DNA of 20,180 nucleotides from Firmicutes bacterium UBA5493 (GTDB taxonomy: Bacteria > Bacillota > Limnochordia > Darwinibacteriales > Darwinibacteriaceae), in the NCBI GenBank assembly GCA_002424045.1, contig DIPH01000024.1, positions 1 to 20,180 of the forward strand, given 5' to 3'. Position numbers and translations under genes: made by a program. This document shows positions 1-6,618 of this stretch, piece after piece (the first letter of the stretch is position 1; each line of letters begins with the position of its first letter). The notes under the pieces are model-generated. The model ran no database searches, was not told the DNA's origin, and worked only from the letters and a program-made list of their open reading frames with translations.

Positions 1-20
1 TGCCTTCTTTGACAGTCTGA

Positions 21-46
21 GAGGAACCTGCGGGTTCCTCTTTTCT
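21..46 (+). terminator. Rho-independent terminator of a gene off the left edge
   Basis: An 8-bp perfect stem, GAGGAACC (21-28) with GGTTCCTC (33-40) around a TGCG loop, is followed on the plus strand by TTTTCT. The U-rich side is on the plus strand, so it most likely ends a gene entering from the left. It sits just past the stop of the minus-strand permease gene and may also work weakly in that direction, though no T-tract follows it there. Confidence 0.7.
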
Positions 47-47
47 A

Positions 48-1244
48 CTAGCTTTCTTTGTAATGGATCCACTTGACAACTTCTTTGAACGAAGCGTTCT
101 TACCATACATGAGCATCCCAATTCGGAAAATTTTCGAAGCCAGGAGAATTATCACCCAGGCTGTTAGTAGCAAGAGCGCGGCTGAGCCCAACGTTTGCCA
201 GAGTGGCACCACTGTCAAGCCGCTCCGTAGCATCATAATGGCAGGGCTGGTGAAAGGAAAGATGCTGGCAAATACAGCGATGGTTCCATCTGGGTTGCTG
301 ATGACAGGACCTAGGAACAAAAAGGAGAGGGCAGGTAGCATAATCACTAGGCTTTGGGAGTTGCTGGCGCTTTGTAGATCTTCCATGGTAGCCCCGAGCC
401 CTACAAAGAGGGCACTATAGAGGAGATAGCCCCCTAGACCAAAGAAGAGAATGACTGGAACGTCTACGGCCGCCAGGGCTTCCATGATCGAAAAATCCCA
501 GAAGTAGCGGGCGATGGGTAAGCCTATAGCAATCCAGAAGATTAATTGCATGAGGCCCAAGAGGAAATGCCCGAGAATTTTACCCTGCATGAGCTGAACC
601 GAACGAACCGATGACAATACAACCTCGGCCATGCGGTCTCTCTTCTCCTGCAAGGCGCTCTGCATGAGCATCGTCCCTGAGGTAAGGATCAGGAAAAAGA
701 CCAAAACAGTGAAAACCATAGCTACAATCATGTGCATCGTTTGTGGTTCGAGCTCCTCATCCAGGGCCACTTCTCTAACCTGGGCAGGTGCATTTACGAA
801 AGCGAGTTGCTCAAGGCTTATGTCGGAATGAGCTAGACGGATTTGCTGTAAGAGGGCTGTAAGCGAACCCTTGACCGTACTCAATGTCTCCATACTACGG
901 TCGTTATAGACAACATCGATCTGACCTGTGGTAATAAAACTCTGATCCAGGGTAAAGTAACCGCTGGAATTGGTGTCCCTGACGACATCTGCTATAGAAC
1001 CACTATCTTGGTGTTCTTTAAGGGCAATGTTTTCTGGAAGTAGAGCTTGGAGGCTGGCGAGCTCCCCGAGATGATCCACAACATAATATGTGCTCAAAGA
1101 GGGCTGGTTCAAGCGATCGAGCAAGATGGGGACTCCAGCAAAGAGGCCCATCAGCACAGGTGTTAACAGAAGGCCGATGATAAACTGCTTATTGGTCAGG
1201 TTACGCGTAATTTCCCAGTTGGCGATCTTCCAAAGACCCTTCAT
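48..1244 (-). CDS. ABC-2 type exporter permease (NatB/YhaP-like)
   Basis: Predicted membrane subunit of an ABC exporter, 398 aa, partner of the ATPase encoded just upstream. The first hydrophobic segment is near residues 20-42. A long extracytoplasmic part follows (about 45-170), then about five more membrane segments in the C-terminal half. The stretch with EKRDRMAEVVLSS after the second segment is typical of NatB/YhaP-type ABC-2 permeases. I chose ATG 1244 because AAGGAGG lies 8 bases before it; a GTG at 1253 would sit on top of that ribosome site. The start overlaps the 3' end of the ATPase gene by 44 bp, which suggests translational coupling. The substrate is unknown: this family includes Na+ and antimicrobial exporters, and the sigma-factor operon points to envelope stress (inference). 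It is the last gene of the operon. Confidence 0.9.
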   Translation of the reverse strand: MKGLWKIANWEITRNLTNKQFIIGLLLTPVLMGLFAGVPILLDRLNQPSLSTYYVVDHLGELASLQALLPENIALKEHQDSGSIADVVRDTNSSGYFTLDQSFITTGQIDVVYNDRSMETLSTVKGSLTALLQQIRLAHSDISLEQLAFVNAPAQVREVALDEELEPQTMHMIVAMVFTVLVFFLILTSGTMLMQSALQEKRDRMAEVVLSSVRSVQLMQGKILGHFLLGLMQLIFWIAIGLPIARYFWDFSIMEALAAVDVPVILFFGLGGYLLYSALFVGLGATMEDLQSASNSQSLVIMLPALSFLFLGPVISNPDGTIAVFASIFPFTSPAIMMLRSGLTVVPLWQTLGSAALLLLTAWVIILLASKIFRIGMLMYGKNASFKEVVKWIHYKES

Positions 1245-2154
1245 AACTGGCACCTCCTTGGGCTACATTGACGAAAATGTCATGAAGTGACGGCCGGGTT
1301 ATGGTTAAGTCCCGCACGTCCAGACCTGAGGGAAGAGCTTGGACAAAATCCAGGGGCTTTATGCCATCCTTCAGGGTATAACGATAGCGTTCCTCGGCGA
1401 GCTGTTCCACGCTTTCTACCATGTGAGTTTCAAGGACAGCTTCCTTAGGAGCGGATGATAGCAAGTCTACCCTGAAACTTCCGTAACGTTCCTTAATGGA
1501 TTCGAGGTTTCCTTTGACGACTTCTTTGCCCTTGTGGATGAGGAAAATCTCGTCACAAAGTGCCTCCACAATATTCATCTGGTGGCTCGACAGAAGGACA
1601 GTGGCACCAGAGTTGGCCAGTGCCCGAATTTCCTCTTTAAATATGTCCTGACTCACTGGATCTAGGCCTGAAAATGGCTCATCGAGCACGATAAACTTGG
1701 GCTCGTGCAGAATTGACGCTATAAATTGCACCTTTTGAGCCATACCTTTGGAGAGCTGTTCAACCTTTTTATAGGCATAGTCTTCCAGTTCGAACTTCCT
1801 AAGCCAGAGCATGGCACGTTCCTTTGCCTGAGCTTTGGGTACATCTTTCAGACCCGACAAAAAGAGCAGAATGCTCATTACTTTGGCTTCTTTGTACAAT
1901 CCTCGTTCTTCGGGTAAATAGCCGATGGTGGAGAAGGGTACTCCTTTGGTTTTTACACTGTTATCGGTAAAATAGATATCTCCCTGGTCAGGGGCAGTTA
2001 TGCCCATAATCATGCGGATGATAGTCGTCTTGCCTGCTCCATTAGGCCCTAGGACCCCGAGGATCCTCCCTTGGGGAGCTTCAAAAGACACGTTGTCCAC
2101 CACAGCAGTTGAACCGTACACTTTGCGTATTCCTTGTACCTGTAAACCGTCCAT
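1201..2154 (-). CDS. ABC exporter ATP-binding protein (NatA/YhaQ-like)
   Basis: Nucleotide-binding subunit, 317 aa, expected at the inner face of the membrane with the neighbouring permease. Visible motifs in order: Walker A GPNGAGKTT, signature LSKGMAQKVQ (the LSKG form usual in the NatA/YhaQ group rather than LSGGQ), Walker B with the catalytic Glu in FIVLDEPFSGLD, and the H-loop LLSSHQ. The last 90 residues match the DUF4162-like C-terminal extension of this group in layout. Start ATG 2154 has GGAGGAAAG just ahead; a further in-frame Met at 2187 lacks a ribosome site. It begins 23 bp after the SIMPL gene ends and overlaps the permease. Family assignment is firm; the transported substrate cannot be told from the sequence. 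Confidence 0.94.
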   Translation of the reverse strand: MDGLQVQGIRKVYGSTAVVDNVSFEAPQGRILGVLGPNGAGKTTIIRMIMGITAPDQGDIYFTDNSVKTKGVPFSTIGYLPEERGLYKEAKVMSILLFLSGLKDVPKAQAKERAMLWLRKFELEDYAYKKVEQLSKGMAQKVQFIASILHEPKFIVLDEPFSGLDPVSQDIFKEEIRALANSGATVLLSSHQMNIVEALCDEIFLIHKGKEVVKGNLESIKERYGSFRVDLLSSAPKEAVLETHMVESVEQLAEERYRYTLKDGIKPLDFVQALPSGLDVRDLTITRPSLHDIFVNVAQGGASYEGSLEDRQLGNYA

Positions 2155-2177
2155 GTGCTTTCCTCCCTCTACGAAAT

Positions 2178-2897
2178 CTAGAACCAAAAGACCATTGTAA
2201 CTTGTGCCGTTACTTCAACTTCGCCTGGGTTGATACTCGTCGTAGCACCCCTGTCGAAGCCAACACCCATCACCTGCAAGGATTCATTCTTGGCCACATA
2301 GGTGCCGTACTCTTCATGTACGCTCACAATTCCACCTATGGTCTCCCCTGCGGTTTTTGCCATCACGTCAGCTTTGCCTAAGGCTTGTTCGATAGCAATT
2401 TCAAGGGCTCTGAGCTGCATCTCCTCCTTGTCTGCCAGGTCAAAGGTCACGTTTTGCACCTGATTGGCTCCTGCCGCAACTGCGGCATCCACAATCCTGC
2501 CGACTTGGTCAAGGTTCTTGGTGGAAATTGTTATGCAATTATGCACGTTGTAGGTGGTAGCAGCGGGCCGTATTGTTCCTGCGCTGAAAGCATCACTATA
2601 GCTGTAAATGTTGTAACCGCTGGTACTAACGGCAGAGCTTTCGAGGCCCAAAGACTTGAGGGCTTCAAGGACACTTGCCATGCGCTCTGCATTTTCCGAT
2701 ACGGCATTTTTCACCGAGGCACCGGACGTTTCTACACCTAAGGCGATGTGGGCGGTATCGGGGGCTGCGGTGATTAGGGCATTTCCTGTGACCTGCAAAC
2801 GGCCACTGTCTTCAGGGATGCTGGCTGCAGTTACGGTTCCTAGAGCGAAAACACAAATCAAAACAAGACTGAGACTAATCGTTCTCAATGATTTCAT
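2178..2897 (-). CDS. SIMPL-domain (DUF541, YggE/BP26-like) secreted protein 1
   Basis: A 239-aa protein with a signal peptide (basic start, hydrophobic residues about 6-22, then small residues ending TVTAAS) and one SIMPL/DUF541 domain filling the rest. Typical points are the N-terminal VTG.A.ITAAPD.A strand, the YNIYS strand, and MQLRALEIAIEQA..KA in the last third. Members are exported proteins of uncertain biochemistry, often tied to oxidative or envelope stress; BP26 forms ring-like oligomers. ATG 2897 has GAGGGAGAG before it and overlaps the anti-sigma-like gene by 23 bp; a TTG at 2918 is less likely. It lies between the regulators and the ABC exporter, so it is probably induced with them. 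It is a paralogue of the gene at 15675-16394; both end in FWF. Confidence 0.9.
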   Translation of the reverse strand: MKSLRTISLSLVLICVFALGTVTAASIPEDSGRLQVTGNALITAAPDTAHIALGVETSGASVKNAVSENAERMASVLEALKSLGLESSAVSTSGYNIYSYSDAFSAGTIRPAATTYNVHNCITISTKNLDQVGRIVDAAVAAGANQVQNVTFDLADKEEMQLRALEIAIEQALGKADVMAKTAGETIGGIVSVHEEYGTYVAKNESLQVMGVGFDRGATTSINPGEVEVTAQVTMVFWF

Positions 2898-3477
2898 CAG
2901 ATTTCTCTCCCTCAACAAGTATAGTCTTTTCCGCTAAAACCGCAGTAGTCTGGCCTTCGTGTATGAATGTACCTTCCAACACGAGACGGTACAAACCGGG
3001 TTCAACGGGGATCTGCACAGACAAAGAGCTTTGTCCAAGGATTTCTTCCTCGTGCACCATACGTTCACCTGCTAGAATTTGCTCCTCCTTCACTTCTTTC
3101 CAGATGGCCAAACGGAGCTCCTGGTTCTCGGCCCACTCACTGGGGGGATAGGCGCCGAACGCAAGCTTAACTTGCTCTCCAGGATGGTAGACTTCTGGTT
3201 CTGGAAGCATAGCTATGCTAAAGGTTTGCATCCGTAGCATCTCTGTGGGTTCTAGTGTAGATGGGGGAAGAGGGACGGGAGTGAACATGGTGTGCAGCAT
3301 GAACGCTAGGACCACTGTGGCGGCCGCACCGAACAAGAACGGTTTACGCTTCCAGGGACGTTTTGCCGTTTCAGGCTGCAATTGGCTGGAGATTTTTCCC
3401 CACAAGGCATCGGCTGAACCAGACCATTCGCTGTTCTCTTGTAGGGTTTGTTCAATCTTCTCTTCAAACGTCTTCAT
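2875..3477 (-). CDS. Membrane-anchored anti-sigma-factor-like protein
   Basis: A 200-aa single-pass protein. A short charged cytoplasmic N-terminus (about 1-47, with SADALWGKISSQL) is followed by one membrane segment (about 48-67). An extracytoplasmic domain of about 130 residues follows, with beta-rich spacing such as EPGLYRLVLEGTF. This layout, and position directly after an ECF sigma gene with a 14-bp overlap, fits a transmembrane anti-sigma factor holding the sigma factor at the membrane until a signal arrives. The zinc-finger HxxxCxxC motif of the ZAS family is absent, and there are no cysteines in the N-terminal part, so it would belong to a non-ZAS class. ATG 3477 has AGGAGG eight bases ahead; GTG 3486 lies too close to it. 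The function rests mainly on context. Confidence 0.7.
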   Translation of the reverse strand: MKTFEEKIEQTLQENSEWSGSADALWGKISSQLQPETAKRPWKRKPFLFGAAATVVLAFMLHTMFTPVPLPPSTLEPTEMLRMQTFSIAMLPEPEVYHPGEQVKLAFGAYPPSEWAENQELRLAIWKEVKEEQILAGERMVHEEEILGQSSLSVQIPVEPGLYRLVLEGTFIHEGQTTAVLAEKTILVEGEKSDEIIEND

Positions 3478-4027
3478 TTTGGCCACCTCCTTCTAATGCT
3501 GCAATGTGTTTTTTCAGGCGTTGCCTTGCCACATAGAGGCGAGACTTCACGCGAGATCCTGGAATGCTCAAGGTTTCTGCAATCTGGGCTTCCGTCAGCC
3601 CGGAGATATATTTGAGTAAGAGGGGAAGACGGTGATTATCATCGAGTTCATTAATGGCATGAAACAGTGTGTCAATTCCCTCCTTGTCTAAAGCATGTTC
3701 CTCAGGCGCATAGCCCCTGTGAGGATTGGGCTCCTCCACTTCGTAGGGCAGATGACCTCGATCCAGGCGATCTTTGGTGCGCTTGGCCTTGTTCACCACG
3801 ATTTTCGTGAACCACGGTTTGAAAGGTCTCTCGTCTTGAAACGAGTCCAGTGAGCGAAAGGCTTGTAGGAAGGCTTCTTGAACCGCGTCTTCGGCCGTTG
3901 CCCAATTGCGTGTAATCAGATAGGCTAGGCGTATGGCACTATCTACATGGCCCCTGAAGATTTGCTCCAGAGCATCTTCGTGACCTTGTTTGGCACGCCT
4001 TATAAGCTCTTGTTCTGTGATTTGCAA
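3464..4027 (-). CDS. ECF (extracytoplasmic function) RNA polymerase sigma factor
   Basis: A 187-aa group 4 sigma factor. Region 2 is clear around residues 28-85 (TAEDAVQEAFLQAFRSL, then KPWFTKIVVNKAKR). Region 4 is clear around 125-180 (LPLLLKYISGLTEAQIAETL, a helix-turn-helix, then SRVKSRLYVARQRLKKHI). There is no region 1.1 or 3. The start is TTG at 4027, set by AAGGGGG about seven bases before; no ATG fits. It is the first gene of a five-gene operon and overlaps the anti-sigma-like gene by 14 bp, the usual way to keep the pair at a fixed ratio. The upstream promoter-like block (4049-4083) recurs before the second SIMPL gene, which suggests that this factor recognises it and controls itself (inference). 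Confidence 0.93.
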   Translation of the reverse strand: MQITEQELIRRAKQGHEDALEQIFRGHVDSAIRLAYLITRNWATAEDAVQEAFLQAFRSLDSFQDERPFKPWFTKIVVNKAKRTKDRLDRGHLPYEVEEPNPHRGYAPEEHALDKEGIDTLFHAINELDDNHRLPLLLKYISGLTEAQIAETLSIPGSRVKSRLYVARQRLKKHIAALEGGGQNEDV

Positions 4028-4048
4028 TGCGTTCCCCCTTTTCAGGCC

Positions 4049-4083
4049 TTCACTTTATATATCCTTCGATAGAGCCAAAAGTT
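4049..4083 (-). promoter_or_regulatory. Putative ECF-type promoter of the sigma operon
   Basis: Read on the minus strand, an AACTTTTG element (the AAC core is typical of ECF -35 sites) is followed by 6 bases, TCGA, one base, then GGATATATAAAGTGAA, which would hold the -10. AAC to GATA is 17 bases apart, right for an ECF promoter. The start would fall near 4048, leaving a leader of about 20 bases that is mostly ribosome site. The same block, 31 of 35 bases identical with the same internal spacing, lies at 16474-16508. There is no good sigma-A promoter here. Confidence 0.65.
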
Positions 4084-4106
4084 GACGTTCCTTTGTTAAG
4101 AGAAAA

Positions 4107-4135
4107 TTAACTTAACTAGCAGGGATTATTATAAA
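4107..4135 (+). promoter_or_regulatory. Possible sigma-A promoter of the HD-GYP gene
   Basis: TTAACT (4107-4112) and TATAAA (4130-4135) are separated by exactly 17 bases and together match 9 of 12 consensus bases. The start would be near 4142, some 70 bases before the chosen ATG. It is divergent from the ECF promoter and about 25 bp from it. Confidence 0.4.
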
Positions 4136-4210
4136 CTTGTCGAAGATCCCATTCGTGTGCGTTTGGCAGAACGGAAGCGTAGCGCTTTCCTGGGGGTGAA
4201 TGAGGTTCAG

Positions 4211-4846
4211 ATGGAGACGCAACCTAGTCTAACTGCACCAGAATTTGAGATCGAAGACAAGACAATTCGAACCTTGATGGGAGTACTCTATGAAAAGAGC
4301 TCCAGGGAAGAGCAGCATTCACGCCGAGTAAGTGGTTACTGTTTTGCCCTAGGGACACAATTGGGACTGAGCCTAGAACAAAGGATTCAACTAGGGAAAA
4401 TAGGTTTGCTTCATGATATCGGTAAAATCTCCATACCAAACACGATCCTTGACAAGCCAGGGCATCTCTTGCCCACGGAGTGGCAAGAAATCCACCAGCA
4501 TCCCGTGAACGGCCATCGTTTTCTCAGTGCCGTGGTGGGCATGGATGAAGTGGCCGAAACGGTGCTGGCCCATCATGAGCGGTATGATGGCGAGGGCTAT
4601 CCCCATGGTCTTAGGGGGCAGCAGATTCCCCTCAATGCACGAATTGTTGCTGTGGCCGATGCTTATGATGCTATGGTGAGCGCTCGTCCCTATCGCAATT
4701 GTCTCACCCACGAGGAGGCAATCGAAGAGTTGAGGCGGGGGACAAAGAAGCAATTTGACCCCGAGGTTGTCCAAGCATTTTGTGATCTTATGGATGGCGC
4801 CAGTGAAGTGCCGAAGCCTAGTAAAAGCTTGCCCCCTCGAGCCTGA
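4211..4846 (+). CDS. Stand-alone HD-GYP domain c-di-GMP phosphodiesterase
   Basis: A 211-aa protein made of little but an HD-GYP domain, which hydrolyses cyclic-di-GMP using a bound metal centre. Visible signatures: HDIGK (residues 68-72), HHERYDGEGYP (121-131, holding the GYP), and ADAYDAM with RPYR downstream. All usual metal ligands appear present. The domain resembles the C-terminal end of long PAS-GGDEF-HD-GYP sensors, but here there is no sensor or receiver domain. The start is uncertain. I chose ATG 4211, where GAGG lies five bases upstream; the frame is open back to 4100 with a GTG at 4157 but no ribosome site there. The 3' end overlaps the convergent GIY-YIG-like gene by 29 bp. Confidence 0.9.
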   Translation: METQPSLTAPEFEIEDKTIRTLMGVLYEKSSREEQHSRRVSGYCFALGTQLGLSLEQRIQLGKIGLLHDIGKISIPNTILDKPGHLLPTEWQEIHQHPVNGHRFLSAVVGMDEVAETVLAHHERYDGEGYPHGLRGQQIPLNARIVAVADAYDAMVSARPYRNCLTHEEAIEELRRGTKKQFDPEVVQAFCDLMDGASEVPKPSKSLPPRA

Positions 4847-5162
4847 GTTTTTGCTCCCAAATGGATTGTAGCTCTAGGACCTCATCTTTATAGTTCTTTG
4901 CGGTAAGATCCTCAGCGTAGGGGAGTTCATCGATGATGCTCAGCGTGAAGTCTTCTTGGCCCCCTTCGTTCCAATCCGTCTGTAGTTCGTGATTAGGATG
5001 AGAACCGAAATTCAATTGGAATATAGCCCGGTTCATGCCGGCTTTTAGGTTCGTGGTTCCTTCCAAGTAATACTTGTGTGTTACCTTAGATTGAATGCTA
5101 AAGACACCCATGGCCGGCTTCATACGCCGGTATTGTTCTTTCAGTTCTTTTTTGCGATCCAT
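4818..5162 (-). CDS. GIY-YIG-like domain protein, catalytic motifs degenerate
   Basis: A 114-aa protein resembling small Firmicute GIY-YIG nuclease-family members. MGVFSI (about residues 18-23) stands where GIY is expected. YYLEGT.NLKAGMNR (about 31-45) stands where YIG and the catalytic Arg fall. Then come GSHPNHELQTDWNEGG and an acidic C-terminal helix. The GIY tyrosine is Phe and the YIG triad reads LEG, so nuclease activity is doubtful; the Arg is kept. The ATG follows the TAG of the DUF6530 gene with no gap, so the two genes are almost certainly co-translated. The 3' end overlaps the HD-GYP gene on the other strand. Assigned from remembered family patterns, not a search. Confidence 0.65.
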   Translation of the reverse strand: MDRKKELKEQYRRMKPAMGVFSIQSKVTHKYYLEGTTNLKAGMNRAIFQLNFGSHPNHELQTDWNEGGQEDFTLSIIDELPYAEDLTAKNYKDEVLELQSIWEQKLRLEGASFY

Positions 5163-5642
5163 CTAGTAACCCATCTCTTTCAGTACCCGAGATAAGGTGC
5201 GCAAGCGCTCGCCAATCAGTTCACCGTCGTCAGCGAGGACTTGTCTGAAAAGCTCCATGTCGTCATTGATCATCTCGTTGTCGATGCAGACAGCTACCGT
5301 CATGGCATCGCCCTGTAAGCCTATGCGGTCGATGATAGGGTTGGCAGAGTCGTAGAGATGCTCAAAGCGATAGGCCTCATCAAAGTGTAGCTTGGAACGG
5401 CAAATTAAGATGGCCAGATCAAGAACCCGGTGCAAAGGCAGCTCCTCAGATTGGCGAGACCAGCGTTCTCCTGTATGCCGCCAGACCTTAGCTGAGATGT
5501 CCACTTTTCCCCGTTCATTCCACTGGGCCAAACCCAGCGATAGACCCTTGGCATCGGACTTGTACGCTTGCCGTCCGTCAACGTTGCTGTAATCTTCACT
5601 CACGATGACGGGCTTGTGTTTTAAGGTGGTTGGAATCTTCAT
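5163..5642 (-). CDS. DUF6530-like conserved protein of unknown function
   Basis: A soluble 159-aa protein that I recognise only as a conserved Firmicute family (probably DUF6530). Conserved-looking stretches are DAKGLSLGLAQWNERGK, KVWRHTGERWSRQSEELPLHR, RIGLQGDAMTVAVCIDNE and a C-terminal ERLRTLSRVLKEMGY. There is no signal peptide, membrane segment or known catalytic motif. ATG 5642 has GGAGG eight bases ahead; the longer in-frame extension to 5729 would run across the promoter and has no ribosome site. It is first of a two-gene unit with the GIY-YIG-like gene, and its strong promoter with repeats at the start point suggests regulated expression. No function can be assigned. Confidence 0.75.
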   Translation of the reverse strand: MKIPTTLKHKPVIVSEDYSNVDGRQAYKSDAKGLSLGLAQWNERGKVDISAKVWRHTGERWSRQSEELPLHRVLDLAILICRSKLHFDEAYRFEHLYDSANPIIDRIGLQGDAMTVAVCIDNEMINDDMELFRQVLADDGELIGERLRTLSRVLKEMGY

Positions 5643-5682
5643 TTGCATACCCTCCAAATATCGAACTAGTAATTTAGTAAAG

Positions 5683-5706
5683 TATTGAATTACTGAATTA
5701 CTGAAT
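5683..5706. repeat. Three tandem 8-bp repeats at a transcription start
   Basis: On the plus strand the unit reads TATTGAAT, TACTGAAT, TACTGAAT without gaps. The block covers roughly +1 to +20 of the promoter at 5709-5737, so it may be an operator. An overlapping inverted repeat, AGTAATT (5669-5675) and AATTACT (about 5688-5694), can form a hairpin in the leader RNA. Confidence 0.6.
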
Positions 5707-5708
5707 CG

Positions 5709-5737
5709 AGTATAGATCCGAGGACTCATTATGTCAA
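5709..5737 (-). promoter_or_regulatory. Near-consensus sigma-A promoter of the DUF6530 / GIY-YIG-like pair
   Basis: On the minus strand a perfect TTGACA (5732-5737) is followed by 17 bases and TATACT (5709-5714), 11 of 12 consensus bases. The start would be near 5702, giving a leader of about 60 bases before ATG 5642. Confidence 0.75.
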
Positions 5738-5809
5738 GCGTAACCCAGGAAATAGCAAGAAGATCTAGAACCTAAAGGAAAGATAATCAAAGGAGAGGTG
5801 CATAGTTCA

Positions 5810-6151
5810 ATGAAAAAGATCGCGATTGTTAGCTTCAGAGGAGAAATGCCATGCTTTGTCCATGCTTTGCTCAACGTTTGGAATTATCATGAAAGGGGCT
5901 ATGAAGTTGTGTTAATCGTAGAAGGAGCATCAGCAGCGAGGATTGCTGATATTTCTAGCGCGCCCCAAGGCAAGCTTTGGGAGAAGATTAAGGAAGCTGG
6001 CCTAATTCGCTCGGTCTGTAAGGCTTGTGCAGCGCAAATGGGTACACTGGCCGAAGCAGAAGCGCAGGACCTTCCCATTGATGCGGCTTTATCCGGTCAT
6101 TCGGATTTAGAAGTCTTTAGTGCCGCGGGTTTTGAGATTATCCTATTTTAG
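5810..6151 (+). CDS. DsrE/DsrF-like family protein
   Basis: A soluble 113-aa protein with an alpha/beta DsrE-like pattern. A first strand KIAIVSFRGE is followed by a helix (CFVHALLNVWNYHERGY), a second strand VVLIVEG, and a conserved-looking VCKACAAQMGTLAEAEA around residues 66-82. It ends in SAAGFEIILF. DsrE family members handle sulfur relay or are of unknown role; the CxxC in VCKAC is suggestive of thiol chemistry but not proof. ATG 5810 has AGGAGAGG ahead; a GTG at 5798 lies within that site. It is first of a run of three plus-strand genes ending in a terminator, so probably an operon. Confidence 0.75.
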   Translation: MKKIAIVSFRGEMPCFVHALLNVWNYHERGYEVVLIVEGASAARIADISSAPQGKLWEKIKEAGLIRSVCKACAAQMGTLAEAEAQDLPIDAALSGHSDLEVFSAAGFEIILF

Positions 6152-6164
6152 GGAGGCGGGGCCT

Positions 6165-6596
6165 ATGTCCATTGATGCGAGAGAGATTCAAGAAGCACGA
6201 GTGGTTGCCAAGGAAGTCCTGACTCTTCTTGGCGAGGTAGATAGACACCTGAAGAGCGCACGTAATTGGGGTTTCTATGACATGCTCGGAGGTGGCCTCT
6301 TGTCGAGCTGGATCAAGCATGGGAAAATTGATAAGGCCGAGGCGCTTCTCAGAAGGGTCGCGTCTAAACTTCAGCGTCTGCAGAAAGAATTGTCCGATGT
6401 ATATGTCGGCCTCGGTCCGCAAGTCAGTATTTCGGGTTTTGAGCGGTTTATGGACATTGCTTTTGACAACATCATCTCAGACTGGATGGTGCAAAGCAAG
6501 ATTCACGATAGCCTGGCCCAAGTCGCCCGAGTTCGGGCTGAGGTGGAACAAGTGCTGCGAACCCTAGACCGCCTTGAAAGGGAGTACGGGAATTAG
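6165..6596 (+). CDS. Conserved-looking helical protein of unknown function
   Basis: A 143-aa protein I cannot assign. It appears almost wholly alpha-helical, with long amphipathic stretches at about residues 5-35, 55-80 and 108-140. A Gly-rich patch, WGFYDMLGGGLLSSWIKH (about 35-52), may be a hairpin or membrane-touching loop; FERFMDIAFDNIISDWMVQ is a second hydrophobic patch. There is no signal peptide. ATG 6165 has GGGAGG just upstream and lies 13 bases after the DsrE-like gene; a longer frame start at 6120 overlaps that gene and has no ribosome site. It lies 22 bases before the peptidase gene, so co-transcription is likely. Confidence 0.75.
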   Translation: MSIDAREIQEARVVAKEVLTLLGEVDRHLKSARNWGFYDMLGGGLLSSWIKHGKIDKAEALLRRVASKLQRLQKELSDVYVGLGPQVSISGFERFMDIAFDNIISDWMVQSKIHDSLAQVARVRAEVEQVLRTLDRLEREYGN

Positions 6597-6618
6597 ATGC
6601 ACGTAAAGGGGGATATCT

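Noticed and set aside
2385..2741. 118-codon plus-strand frame opposite the first SIMPL gene
   Set aside because: It is a shadow of the SIMPL gene, with no ribosome site or protein-like domain.
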